Origin: Stakelama pacifica
GTDB taxonomy: Bacteria; Pseudomonadota; Alphaproteobacteria; Sphingomonadales; Sphingomonadaceae
Direction: 5' to 3'
Length of the DNA stretch: 64,000 bases
Assembly: GCF_004361835.1 (NCBI RefSeq)
Contig: NZ_SNWD01000004.1
Location: 1-64,000 of the forward strand
Part shown: one piece after another, positions 8,754 through 16,404 of the stretch
Layout of the letters: each line of letters starts with the position of its first letter
How positions within the stretch are numbered: the first letter of the stretch is position 1
Notes under the pieces: model-generated
Databases searched by the model: none
What the model was told of the DNA's origin: nothing
The model's input: only the letters and a program-made list of their open reading frames with translations
Position numbers and translations under genes: made by a program

Positions 8754-8786
8754 CTTATCTGCGAATAAGTCGCAACTTATCGCAAG
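8754..8786. promoter_or_regulatory. Clustered CTTAT/ATAAG half-sites upstream of the DUF2285 gene
   Basis: CTTATCTGCGAATAAG, then TCGCAA, then CTTATCGCAA gives three alternating inverted half-sites in 33 bp, about 75 bp before the DUF2285 start. The layout looks like an operator; the binding protein is unknown. Confidence 0.35.
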
Positions 8787-8822
8787 TGGTTAATAACTAT
8801 GTTCAAAATGGATCAAATGAAA

Positions 8823-8849
8823 GCCCCGCCCGGTCGATCCGGGCGGGGC
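8823..8849 (-). terminator. Terminator after the DUF736 gene
   Basis: Perfect 11-bp stem GCCCCGCCCGG / CCGGGCGGGGC with a 5-base loop, 15 bases past the DUF736 stop. A pyrimidine-rich TTTCATTTG tail follows on the minus strand. Confidence 0.75.
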
Positions 8850-8864
8850 GTTTGATTGGTCGGA

Positions 8865-9191
8865 TCAGTCGCCGTTGCGGCGGCTGGGGCGCGACCAGAT
8901 CAGGTTGAAGGTCTCGCCGTCCTCGTCGTCGAAGAGGTTGGCGTAGATCGGAGCGGTGAAGCTCGGATCGTCGAGCTTGAGGCCCAGATAATCGCGGCCC
9001 TCGTTGGACTGCTTGGTCCAGGCGGCACCGATCTCGGCCCGGCCGACCATTACCCGGTGTGAGGGCGCATTGTCGTTGGCGCGGTTGCTGTCGGGAACGA
9101 TGCGGACGCCCTTGGCCTGGACGCTGAGAGTGACGATGTCGCCGACGAACTCGTTGTTGGCGGTCTTCTTGAAGGTGCCGATGGTAGCCAT
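8865..9191 (-). CDS. DUF736 family protein
   Basis: 108 aa, beginning MATIGTFKKTANNEFVGDI, the hallmark of DUF736, and ending in a domain with GRDYLGLKLDDPSF. DUF736 proteins are small, soluble and nearly always on plasmids or ICEs of alphaproteobacteria; function unknown. ATG 9191 has GGAGAT 7 bases upstream. Stands alone between an unannotated stretch and a strong terminator. Confidence 0.9.
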   Translation of the reverse strand: MATIGTFKKTANNEFVGDIVTLSVQAKGVRIVPDSNRANDNAPSHRVMVGRAEIGAAWTKQSNEGRDYLGLKLDDPSFTAPIYANLFDDEDGETFNLIWSRPSRRNGD

Positions 9192-9830
9192 TTCAAATCT
9201 CCAGTCTTGATCCACGAGGCCCGTGCCCATCACGGTCTCGATGGCTTGGGACATGACCGGGGCTGCCGCGGCCGCAGTCGTAGGCCTGAAGCGTCAGCGG
9301 AAGACGGCGGCGGAGCGCTTTTTTGATCCCGCGAGGAATGCCGGCGCAGCCGGCAGGGGAAAAAAGTGACCCAAAGCCGTTGCGGCCATGAGCGGCAGAG
9401 GCGAAGCCGGTCCCGGTCATCAAGCCATTTCAGAGAGACCGTTTGGGCACTGGCCTGGATCCGCCGACACGAGAGGTGGCGCCCGTATCGGTGCCATTCC
9501 AGAAGCCCGACATCGCGATCGTGGTCCCGGATATGAACGCGTGCAGATAGGGGTGACGCCCGTGGTACCGGCATCGCGGCGGCGAACGCCTCCTCCTGCG
9601 ATCGGATGGGACCCCGCGAATCAGCCGTCAAACCAAGAGACCAGACGAGGTGGGCGCGTCGTCGGGCTTGGACTTCCTCCAGCGCATCCGCTCCCAACGC
9701 CAAACGGCGGCGACGGGCGGACAGACAGAACAGATCGCCCCGCCTCCTTCCGGCCGTTGGCGATGCTCGGACGCGAAAAACCCCGCCCGGATCGACCTGG
9801 CGGGGCGAATTTGGAGCCTTGGCGGGAAGA
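9192..9830. other. No supported gene in this 639-bp stretch
   Basis: Open frames on both strands here have unnatural compositions (Arg, Pro and Ser runs) and no recognisable domain or ribosome site. It should hold the DUF736 promoter. The only structure I can support is the terminator at 9776-9805. Confidence 0.6.
9776..9805 (-). terminator. Terminator after the small membrane protein gene
   Basis: On the minus strand CCCCGCC (9805-9799), an 11-base loop, GGCGGGG (9787-9781) and TTTTT (9780-9776). A classical intrinsic terminator 26 bases past the stop at 9831. Confidence 0.8.
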
Positions 9831-10226
9831 TCAGATTGCGGGGCGCAACAGGCGGTGGGCGGCGATCACGGCGCAAAGGCCGGCGCCGATCAGCCCGGCG
9901 ATGATGCCGGTGCTGCCCGCAAACCATCCCAGCGCATGTGCGACGGAATATCTGGCAAGTGCCGCTGGCATTGCGAAGAGCGCCGCGAGCGCGGCCCTCG
10001 CATAGGGGCTGGCGAGCTTCAGCGCCGCGAACCGGCTCGTCCCGATGACGACCAAGCATACGAGCACGCCGATGCCGACGGCCAGCAAGGGCGAACAGCC
10101 GAGACGGCTAGCGCCGAACCCGGCGGCGACGCCGAGGGCAATTGGCAGCGCCAGTGTCGCACCGGCGAAGATCTGGTAGATCAGATAACCGACCCCGAGC
10201 AGGGTCAAGGGGAGCATGACCGGCAT
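9831..10226 (-). CDS. Small integral membrane protein, unrecognised
   Basis: 131 aa, almost entirely hydrophobic. Four or five likely membrane helices (about residues 5-35, 45-65, 75-92, 98-120) are rich in Ala, Gly and Leu. No catalytic or transport motif seen. A hypothetical membrane protein of this type could belong to the conjugation machinery, but its neighbours do not show it. Confidence 0.6.
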   Translation of the reverse strand: MPVMLPLTLLGVGYLIYQIFAGATLALPIALGVAAGFGASRLGCSPLLAVGIGVLVCLVVIGTSRFAALKLASPYARAALAALFAMPAALARYSVAHALGWFAGSTGIIAGLIGAGLCAVIAAHRLLRPAI

Positions 10227-10304
10227 GGCGTCGCATCCTTATGGCAAGGGGTTTGACGCGCTTCCACCTGCCACCACAGCGCGTCGGGATCATAGCAGAA
10301 ATGG

Positions 10305-10328
10305 CCCGCCAGCAAAACCGCTGGCGGG
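10305..10328 (-). terminator. Hairpin after the 54-aa gene
   Basis: CCCGCCAGC (10305-10313), 6-base loop, GCTGGCGGG (10320-10328). A perfect 9-bp stem 27 bases past the stop of the small gene, with no strong T run. Confidence 0.5.
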
Positions 10329-10355
10329 GTCGCCCGGTCGGGCCGAGTGGGCGGA

Positions 10356-10520
10356 TCAGCTTGCGTGGACATCATATTCGCGGACCACGCGCTCGAGGTC
10401 GCCGTCATAGTCATCGGTCGGCATCGCGTTGTAACCTTCATCGGTCTCGATCAGGATGATGATGACCTTGAGGGTGCAAGCGAGGTTCCAGGCGTAGCGC
10501 TGTGCGGTTTCGAGGCTCAT
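10356..10520 (-). CDS. Small conserved-looking acidic protein, unrecognised
   Basis: 54 aa, starting MSLETAQRYAWNLACTLKVI, with an acidic C-terminal half (PTDDYDGDLERVVREYDV). ATG 10520 has a good AGGAG 8 bases upstream, and a hairpin follows the stop, so the unit looks like a real monocistronic gene. No family recognised. Confidence 0.6.
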   Translation of the reverse strand: MSLETAQRYAWNLACTLKVIIILIETDEGYNAMPTDDYDGDLERVVREYDVHAS

Positions 10521-10547
10521 GTCCGACTCCTGTCGTTCTGAGCGGGG

Positions 10548-10720
10548 CCACTCCCCGCTCGACAGGCGCCGACGCATCCGGGCGCGCGACCGCGATCACC
10601 GCGTCCGTGAGGGCACAGCCCGAACAGCGGCCGCATGCAGAGCATAGCGGACCCCCTGCGGGTTGATCGAACAAGGTCGCGGGTCCGGGAAGGACTAGCG
10701 CCTCAAAGAGCGGGGAGTGG
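10548..10720. repeat. 13-bp inverted repeat flanking a 147-bp gap
   Basis: CCACTCCCCGCTC (10548-10560) and its exact complement GAGCGGGGAGTGG (10708-10720). A third GAGCGGGG copy at 10540-10547 forms a local hairpin with the first arm. It lies between the HAD/PRTase gene and the 54-aa gene. No gene inside. Confidence 0.6.
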
Positions 10721-10789
10721 CGCCGCGGTGCGGAGCGTGGAACAGCTTGGGCCTAGCGCTATGACCTGGTCCCTTGGCCTTGCGGCTAG

Positions 10790-12037
10790 TCAGATGCCGG
10801 CGGGCCAGTCCCAACTGAAATAGCGCTGATAGACCTCGGCAAGGTCGGTCGGTGCGGCATGCGAACTGATCGCGCTCGAATACCAGTGCGTGGCTGTGGC
10901 GATCGTGGTGGGGAGGGTGTTGGCGACATAGGGCCCGAACGGGCCGAAGGGTGGTGACACCGCCCGATAGTCGGTGTTGATCGTCTTCAGCCAGCTCACG
11001 CAAACCGCCTTCGCGCCGGCAGCTCTCAAATAGGCTCGGGCGGCTTCGAAGCTGTTACCCTCGGTGCAGATGTCGTCGACGACGAGGACACGCTTGCCCC
11101 CGCGTGCCGGCGGCGATTTGTACGGCTTACCGCCGACGCCCCGGACCGGCGCGGGATTCAGCCGGATCGTATTGAGCTGATTGTCGAGGCCGACGCTTCC
11201 CCCCGATGCACGTGCTGTTTGCGACTTCACAGCTTTGGTGTGACGCAGGATCAGGTCGGGGAGATAGCTTTTACGCAGGGACTGGCCGAGGATATTCAAT
11301 GCTTCGCCGATCACAGTCTGATTGGAGGTGGGCGCATGTCCCGGATAGGCGGTGATATAGTCGATGTCGTCGGCCAGGCCCGAGACGTAGATGCGGGCGG
11401 CGAGCAGGCGTCCCCAGAAGTTGGCGTCACCGGCACCATGTTTCGACGTCGCCTTCGCATTTTCCGAATACGCATGGGCCTGCGCGTATTTGGGCGAAAG
11501 CGTCGTGAACGGCGCCAAGGCGTAGACCCGCAGATCGCCCTGTTCCAGAGCCCAGAACCAGGCGTTGAGACCGAGGCAGAGGCAATCGACGAAACGCGCA
11601 ACGTCGCGGGGAGACTCGAACTGGAAGCCATAAGGGCTCGCGACGCCGTGCCACATGGCGTTGAGGAAGAGCAGGCCCCCATTGGCAGCGGTTTTCATAT
11701 CGTCGGTCGTGCTGCCGACGTAGAGGACTTCGTTCTTCTGCCAGCTCTTTTGCGCAAGGATATGGCCGGTGGCATCGGCGCGCGGCTTGTACGGCATTCC
11801 GTCGCGGCCACCGATATAGTAGCTGACGGGACCGAGCCGCTCTTCGAGCAACGTCCGAAACGGCTGTGCCTTGTCAGGCGTCGTCACGGTCCAGTCGTGA
11901 TTGCTGATGAAGACCGGTTCGACACCCCGCGCTTTCAGATACCGCAGCAAGCGCAGCGTCTCTTCGAACAGCGCGCCATCGATCGTGCCCTGCTTCACGA
12001 GCACGTCGTGCAATGAAAAGATTGCCCCCTTCAGCAT
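10790..12037 (-). CDS. Degenerate HAD domain fused to a ComFC-like phosphoribosyltransferase
   Basis: 415 aa; last gene of the two-DprA operon, 2 bases after the previous stop. Residues about 1-115 follow the HAD layout, but the nucleophile box reads GAIFSLHDVLV where active members have DxD, and motif IV reads VGSTTDDM instead of GDxxxD. The Lys (YKP) and Ser (FISNHD) motifs remain. The phosphatase is probably inactive or a binding module. Residues about 230-360 are a type I PRTase with the PRPP loop VLVVDDICTEGNSF, preceded by LDNQLNTIRLNP as in ComFC. A PRPP-dependent reaction or PRPP/ssDNA sensing is inferred; substrate unknown. Confidence 0.8.
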   Translation of the reverse strand: MLKGAIFSLHDVLVKQGTIDGALFEETLRLLRYLKARGVEPVFISNHDWTVTTPDKAQPFRTLLEERLGPVSYYIGGRDGMPYKPRADATGHILAQKSWQKNEVLYVGSTTDDMKTAANGGLLFLNAMWHGVASPYGFQFESPRDVARFVDCLCLGLNAWFWALEQGDLRVYALAPFTTLSPKYAQAHAYSENAKATSKHGAGDANFWGRLLAARIYVSGLADDIDYITAYPGHAPTSNQTVIGEALNILGQSLRKSYLPDLILRHTKAVKSQTARASGGSVGLDNQLNTIRLNPAPVRGVGGKPYKSPPARGGKRVLVVDDICTEGNSFEAARAYLRAAGAKAVCVSWLKTINTDYRAVSPPFGPFGPYVANTLPTTIATATHWYSSAISSHAAPTDLAEVYQRYFSWDWPAGI

Positions 12038-12039
12038 GT

Positions 12040-13077
12040 CTAGCTGTCTCCGAAGAGCGAAAGCTGGCCCATCTGCGCAAGCGAGGGCCGACCGATCGCA
12101 GCGCGGACGAATGCGTCGAAGCGACCTTGCTCGTGCGGTACCGTGAAAATCTCGCCCGATGGCAGACCCAGTCCGGATTCGAGAATTAGCCGGTCGGCTG
12201 GCCATTCCGGCAGGCGGAGACAAGCGATCGGACGGCCGAGCGCGGTCGCGAAGCGGACCGTATGAGCGGTTCCACTGCGGCGCTGCCATTCGGCGGGGAG
12301 CAGTATCCGGCCGAGCGCTGCCTGCAGCCGGTTGCGCTGAACGAAGTTTTCGGCGCTGTAGGAGGCATTGGGCAGATATTCGCTGACGATGCTGCCGCCG
12401 GTCGCAAGGATATGGTCGCGCAGCCGGCCCGATCCCTTGGGATAGTCTTCGAGCATACCGGTGCCTAGGACCGCGATCGTGGGCACGCCGGCGTGCAGCG
12501 AATGCTCATGCGCCAGCTGGTCGATCCCGGCGGCCAGGCCGCTCACGGTGGGCGCGCCCCATTCGCCGAGGCAGGCGCCGACATAGCGAGACAGGAAGTA
12601 GCCATCCGGACTCGGCTTGCGGGTGCCAACGATAGCAATGGAAGGCTCGGCGAGAAGCTCGACCGAACCCTGGACAAAGAGCCAGTGCGGCGGCCGCTCG
12701 AGCTCGAGGAGCGCGTTAGGGAAGCCAGGCGAGTGCCGGAACAGCATGGCGATGCCGAGTGCTTCGAGCTGTTCGGCGAGGCGGTCACCGCGACCTAGCG
12801 CATTCTGCCGAACGGTCGACCAATGCCGTTCGGACATTGGCCGATCACCGCTAACCTTGGGCTGCGTCTCTTCCGGACCAAATTCGAGCGCATCGCTGAA
12901 GGAGCGGCCGGCGTCGGCGAGTGCGAACAGCGTCTTCTGGCCGATGCCGCGCACGGTAGCGAGCGCAAGAAAGGCGCGCTCCTCGTCTAGCAGACGGCGG
13001 CGCTGCAGATCGAGCTGACCGGCTGCGTGTCCGTCATGCACGCTCTGCGAGGGGATATCGACGCCGCTGCGCTCCAC
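12040..13077 (-). CDS. DprA/Smf-like SLOG protein (first paralogue)
   Basis: 345 aa from GTG 13077, which follows the upstream TAG by one base and has GGAG 9 bases upstream. An N-terminal helix-hairpin-helix (ATVRGIGQKTLFALADAG) is followed by a Rossmann-like DprA core with AIVGTRKPSPDG, VSGLAAGIDQLAHEHSL and VLGTGMLEDYPKGS. DprA proteins bind ssDNA and load RecA in transformation; SLOG domains in general bind nucleotides. Here it is encoded with a second DprA and two PRTases on a mobile element, so a conflict or DNA-processing role is inferred rather than competence. Confidence 0.85.
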   Translation of the reverse strand: MERSGVDIPSQSVHDGHAAGQLDLQRRRLLDEERAFLALATVRGIGQKTLFALADAGRSFSDALEFGPEETQPKVSGDRPMSERHWSTVRQNALGRGDRLAEQLEALGIAMLFRHSPGFPNALLELERPPHWLFVQGSVELLAEPSIAIVGTRKPSPDGYFLSRYVGACLGEWGAPTVSGLAAGIDQLAHEHSLHAGVPTIAVLGTGMLEDYPKGSGRLRDHILATGGSIVSEYLPNASYSAENFVQRNRLQAALGRILLPAEWQRRSGTAHTVRFATALGRPIACLRLPEWPADRLILESGLGLPSGEIFTVPHEQGRFDAFVRAAIGRPSLAQMGQLSLFGDS

Positions 13078-13078
13078 G

Positions 13079-13732
13079 CTACACGTCTCCGAAAATAAGC
13101 GGATCGTCAGGGAAGACGCGGCGGGCGACGAAAAGGCCGATGATAGCCACGCCGGGGAACCGGCCGGACAGGACCGTGTGCATGGCACGGTAATGGGTCC
13201 CGGCGGTCAGCACATCATCGACGATACCGATCGCTTGGGGCGGTGGAAGCGCGAGCGCCTCGTCGATCGTGTACAGGTCGAGCAATTGCTCGACGGTAAC
13301 GCGGTCTCCTTGCGCGACTTCGTGCGAGGCGTTGGTGGACGCTCCTTGACGCACCAGTGCGCGGACGTCGGGTGACGGTTGACGCATGAGGCGGCAGATC
13401 CGCTCGATGCGGTCGTCATGATCGGGATGGTCTGCCGCCTTCGAGCCGGGCACCGGCACGAGGGTCGCGTTGGCGAGCCAATTGGCGTTGAGCGCTGCGG
13501 CGAGCGAGCGCGCGCAATTGCCGATAGCCTGCCCTTTATACCAATAATGGGGCTGGCCCGCCTGGCTCGGCTTCTTTTTTAGGTTGCTGATCAGATTGTT
13601 GGTGGTGCTGAACGAATAGTCGCGGTGTGACGTGTATTCGTACAGATAATAGCATTTGTCCTCGGCCGTCAGATGGTAGTGATCCGCGCGGCTCGTTTCA
13701 TCGATCAGGGATAGCCGGACGCCGTCAACCAA
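13079..13732 (-). CDS. ComFC-like phosphoribosyltransferase
   Basis: About 217 aa. The C-terminal PRTase shows the PRPP motif IGIVDDVLTAGTHYRAM and a VPVPGSK/HDDR region like the VPVP...R box of ComFC. The start is uncertain: TTG 13732, overlapping the stop of the preceding dprA gene and with GGAG 5 bases upstream, is the best choice; longer forms would run deep inside that gene. Middle gene of the tightly packed operon. ComFC and DprA are both competence-type proteins, so the pairing here is suggestive. Confidence 0.78.
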   Translation of the reverse strand: MVDGVRLSLIDETSRADHYHLTAEDKCYYLYEYTSHRDYSFSTTNNLISNLKKKPSQAGQPHYWYKGQAIGNCARSLAAALNANWLANATLVPVPGSKAADHPDHDDRIERICRLMRQPSPDVRALVRQGASTNASHEVAQGDRVTVEQLLDLYTIDEALALPPPQAIGIVDDVLTAGTHYRAMHTVLSGRFPGVAIIGLFVARRVFPDDPLIFGDV

Positions 13733-14612
13733 GAGCGCTCCAGATGTCTTCGGGAGTACGGACGCGAACAGCGCCTTCCGCCTCGAAACGTGCCGGCCAG
13801 GTGATGTCGGTCCGCTGGAAGCAGGAGTCGAGGATGAACAGCTTGCGGCGCTGGTGCAACGCGGCGCGAGCCTGTGTAAGCGTACCCGACGTCTCGCCAG
13901 CCTCAACGATGATCGTTCCTTCGGTGAGCGCGCTCATCGTCACATTGCGCTCGGGGAAGAACAGCCGGTTATGCTGGGGCGCTTGCTTGGCGTAGCGCAG
14001 CACGGGCACCTGCGAGATCAGCAGATGGTCGCGGGCGATCTCCTCCTGGAGCTCGCGATTTTCCTTGGGATAGCAGGCGCCGAGCGGCGTCCCCACCACC
14101 GAGATCGTGCGACCGCCGCGCGCGATGGCCGCGCGATGCGCAGCGGAGTCGACGCCCTTCGCTAGGCCGGAGACGACGGTGAAGCCGCGATCGACCAACT
14201 CGCGCGCAAGGCGCTCAGCCCGGCGGATGCCATCGGGCGATGCTTCGCGGCTGCCCACCACAGCCATGCAGCGCGTCTCGGTGATTTCCCACGCGCCGCG
14301 ATAATAGAGCAATTCGACCGGATGGCGCGCATCGCGAAGCTTGGCCGGATAGTCACCCGCATGGTGGATGCGCACGCCGAATTGATGCACGCCCGCCTTC
14401 TTCAAAGCCGCCATCACTTCAGCGGCGCATTGATCGGCGAGCTGAGCCGGCACGAAGTCGGAAGGTAGCGCTTCGGAATCGAGCGCGAACTTGTCGGCGA
14501 GGCTCTTGAAGGTAGCGCCCTTTTCCAGCCACAACGCTTCATAGGCGCCAAGCTCGCGGCGTGGGGAGATGGGCGCCAGTGCAGGACCCGAGTCGCTGAG
14601 TGCGAGCCGCAT
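13725..14612 (-). CDS. DprA/Smf-like SLOG protein (second paralogue)
   Basis: 295 aa. First gene of the four-gene operon. The DprA core shows AVVGSREASPDGIRRAERLA, VSGLAKGVDSAAHRAAI and VGTPLGACYPKENREL, then FFPERNVTMSALTEGTIIVE, the classical DprA C-terminal part. ATG 14612 is preferred to GTG 14618 because GAGG lies 8 bases upstream. It differs clearly from the other DprA in the operon, which lacks the last block in canonical form, so the two probably have distinct roles or form a heteromer. Confidence 0.88.
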   Translation of the reverse strand: MRLALSDSGPALAPISPRRELGAYEALWLEKGATFKSLADKFALDSEALPSDFVPAQLADQCAAEVMAALKKAGVHQFGVRIHHAGDYPAKLRDARHPVELLYYRGAWEITETRCMAVVGSREASPDGIRRAERLARELVDRGFTVVSGLAKGVDSAAHRAAIARGGRTISVVGTPLGACYPKENRELQEEIARDHLLISQVPVLRYAKQAPQHNRLFFPERNVTMSALTEGTIIVEAGETSGTLTQARAALHQRRKLFILDSCFQRTDITWPARFEAEGAVRVRTPEDIWSALG

Positions 14613-14629
14613 ACTCACACCCTCTGCAT

Positions 14630-14802
14630 TGAATATGTTTGTCCCATCCGGGCCTGTCCTTCCCCTCGGTGCCAGCCTCGGCTTACAAGATGTGAAGCCT
14701 ATCGCAGGTCATGGCAAGTGAAATGTCCGTCGCCGCGCTGCGGTGCCGTGCCGCTGGACGAAGTGACCTCGATACGCGACTGAATATGTTCTTGTTATGT
14801 TC
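14630..14802. promoter_or_regulatory. Repeats in the divergent promoter between dprA and the acidic protein gene
   Basis: TGAATATGTT occurs at 14630-14639 and 14781-14790. The second copy is part of ATGTTC-TTGTT-ATGTTC (14786-14802), two hexamers 11 bp apart, that is one helical turn. The 242-bp gap separates two divergent genes. Candidate operator; binding protein unknown. Confidence 0.4.
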
Positions 14803-14854
14803 CGTTGTCAACGATGGACTTGGTCGCGTGGGCCGGGGCGCATAGACTGGCGAT

Positions 14855-15664
14855 ATGAATCTCGATCGCGACAATGAGGACGAAGAGCGCCATTATTGGG
14901 AGTCGATAGAGGACGAAAAGCGCGAGGAGGAAGAGCGCGAAGCGCAGAAGCGAGCCGACGCTATCGAGACGATGGAGGCATGGTTTTTCGAGCAGTTCGA
15001 AGATCCTCAGGTCGAAATGCCTCGGGACAGCGAAGAGCAGACCTTCCTGTTTCCTTGGGGAGGCCCCTTCGAAGCGAGCGATGTGCTCCATGGGGAGTTT
15101 TCCCATCGATTTGACGAGGCCACGATCATGGCGGCGGTCGAGCATATCGAGCGCGACGGCACGGTCGAGTGGGCTCCGACGTCGCACGGGGACTATTATG
15201 AGCACCCGGATCCGGAGCCAGAACCGGAAGCTGACGAAGTTTCAGTCGCGAACCGTGCGGAGCTGACCGAGCGTATCCTTGATCGCCTCGACCAGCTCGA
15301 GGCGGCGATCGCTTCGCTGCCCGGCCAGCCGGGCAATATCGGGCATAACGCGCCGCCCGAGGAGATCGGCCTGCCGCCTTATGGCGAGGCGGAGACGGCC
15401 GAGATCAGATTAGCGATTGTCGAGACGCGGACCGAGCTCGCCGCCGCCGACCCTGATCCGGCCGAACTCGCCACACTGTCGCGCAGATTCGCCGGTTGGG
15501 GCAAAGCGCTCGGGACCTGGCTCACGAAGAAGGGCGATCTTGCGGTCGACGAATTCATCAAAAACGCTATGAAGGTGGCAACCTGGGGCGGCGCCTTGAC
15601 GCTGTTCCATGCATTGGCGGACGACCTCATCGCGCTCGCAAAACAGCTGTTGGGCGGCTTCTAG
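14855..15664 (+). CDS. Unrecognised acidic protein with an amphipathic C-terminus
   Basis: 269 aa. Residues 1-40 are very acidic and probably coiled-coil (DEERHYWESIEDEKREEEE). A Pro/Glu linker lies near 120-130, then a helix and the short motif NIGHNAPPEEIGLPP (about 160-175). The last 40 residues are hydrophobic or amphipathic (WGGALTLFHALADDLIALAK). The GHNxPPE motif recurs in alphaproteobacterial hypothetical proteins; no function is known to me. Divergently transcribed from the DprA/PRTase operon, so it may be an accessory or effector of that system. Confidence 0.6.
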   Translation: MNLDRDNEDEERHYWESIEDEKREEEEREAQKRADAIETMEAWFFEQFEDPQVEMPRDSEEQTFLFPWGGPFEASDVLHGEFSHRFDEATIMAAVEHIERDGTVEWAPTSHGDYYEHPDPEPEPEADEVSVANRAELTERILDRLDQLEAAIASLPGQPGNIGHNAPPEEIGLPPYGEAETAEIRLAIVETRTELAAADPDPAELATLSRRFAGWGKALGTWLTKKGDLAVDEFIKNAMKVATWGGALTLFHALADDLIALAKQLLGGF

Positions 15665-15667
15665 GCG

Positions 15668-16366
15668 CTACGTGCCGTCCACATCGGCATCACATTGCCG
15701 CGCGAAGGCCGGTCCCGCGTCGACCAGCTCCACGTACAGCGGCATCACGAGCATCAGCGACGCCGCCAGACACTCGATCATCAGCCAGGCGCGCCGCTCA
15801 TATTGCTCGCCACGCGCTGCGAAAGTGGCGCCGAGCGGCACGGTATTCAGTATCGCGAAGGAGGATGCGGTACCGGCGTCGTTGGGGTGCGCATATTCGC
15901 TGAGCTGATCGTAAAGTGCGCGAAAGGCGGGCAACGTCTTGGTGAGTTTGTCGACCGCGTTCAGGATGTTGATGGCGTCTGGTCGGTCGTCACGGACGCG
16001 CGAGCCCATCAACATGCTCATGAGGGTCGCGTCGAGCGTGTCGATGCCACCGCCCTGATAGCGGGTTACCAACCGATGCAGGCTGTTCAGCGCCGCGATC
16101 GTCTCGATCGTCGCGCGCGTCAGCACGATGCCGGCGACATGGTCGTCTCGGTCATAAGCGCCGAGCGCTGAGCGCCCAAGCTCCTCGGTCCGCCACAAAA
16201 GGCTGTCACGATAAAGTGCCGCCTTGAAGGGCAGTTTGGACCGGCGCGCGGTTTCGCGGGCGGCCAGCTGAGCGGGGCGCGCGGCAGCGATCTTTACCAA
16301 CGCGTCCGCCGCGCTGGTCCTGCTCGCCGCATGATCCCATCCAAGGTTGGATTCGCTACCGCTCAT
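15668..16366 (-). CDS. Unrecognised helical protein (HEPN/DUF5677-like outline)
   Basis: 232 aa from ATG 16366; a TTG at 16390 would add 8 residues. Mostly helical, with GIVLTRATIETIAALNSLHR and, about 70 residues later, LYDQLSEYAHPN. The second pattern is like the E...(Y/H)xELSxYxHP signature of several HEPN-type families. A hydrophobic stretch lies near residues 190-220. It converges tail to tail with the acidic protein gene, with 3 bases between the stops. Confidence 0.55.
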   Translation of the reverse strand: MSGSESNLGWDHAASRTSAADALVKIAAARPAQLAARETARRSKLPFKAALYRDSLLWRTEELGRSALGAYDRDDHVAGIVLTRATIETIAALNSLHRLVTRYQGGGIDTLDATLMSMLMGSRVRDDRPDAINILNAVDKLTKTLPAFRALYDQLSEYAHPNDAGTASSFAILNTVPLGATFAARGEQYERRAWLMIECLAASLMLVMPLYVELVDAGPAFARQCDADVDGT

Positions 16367-16404
16367 CGGTGGTATCTTCCCGACCGGCAACGCGCCGTCC
16401 AGTG

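Noticed and set aside
9388..10256. Two long plus-strand frames across 9388-10256
   Set aside because: Compositions are unnatural, and the part over 9831-10226 opposes a membrane protein with a ribosome-friendly context and terminator.
12037..12289. Longer N-terminus for the HAD/PRTase protein
   Set aside because: The extra 84 codons lie inside the 3' end of the dprA gene and are Arg-rich; ATG 12037, 2 bases after the dprA stop, starts the HAD fold exactly.
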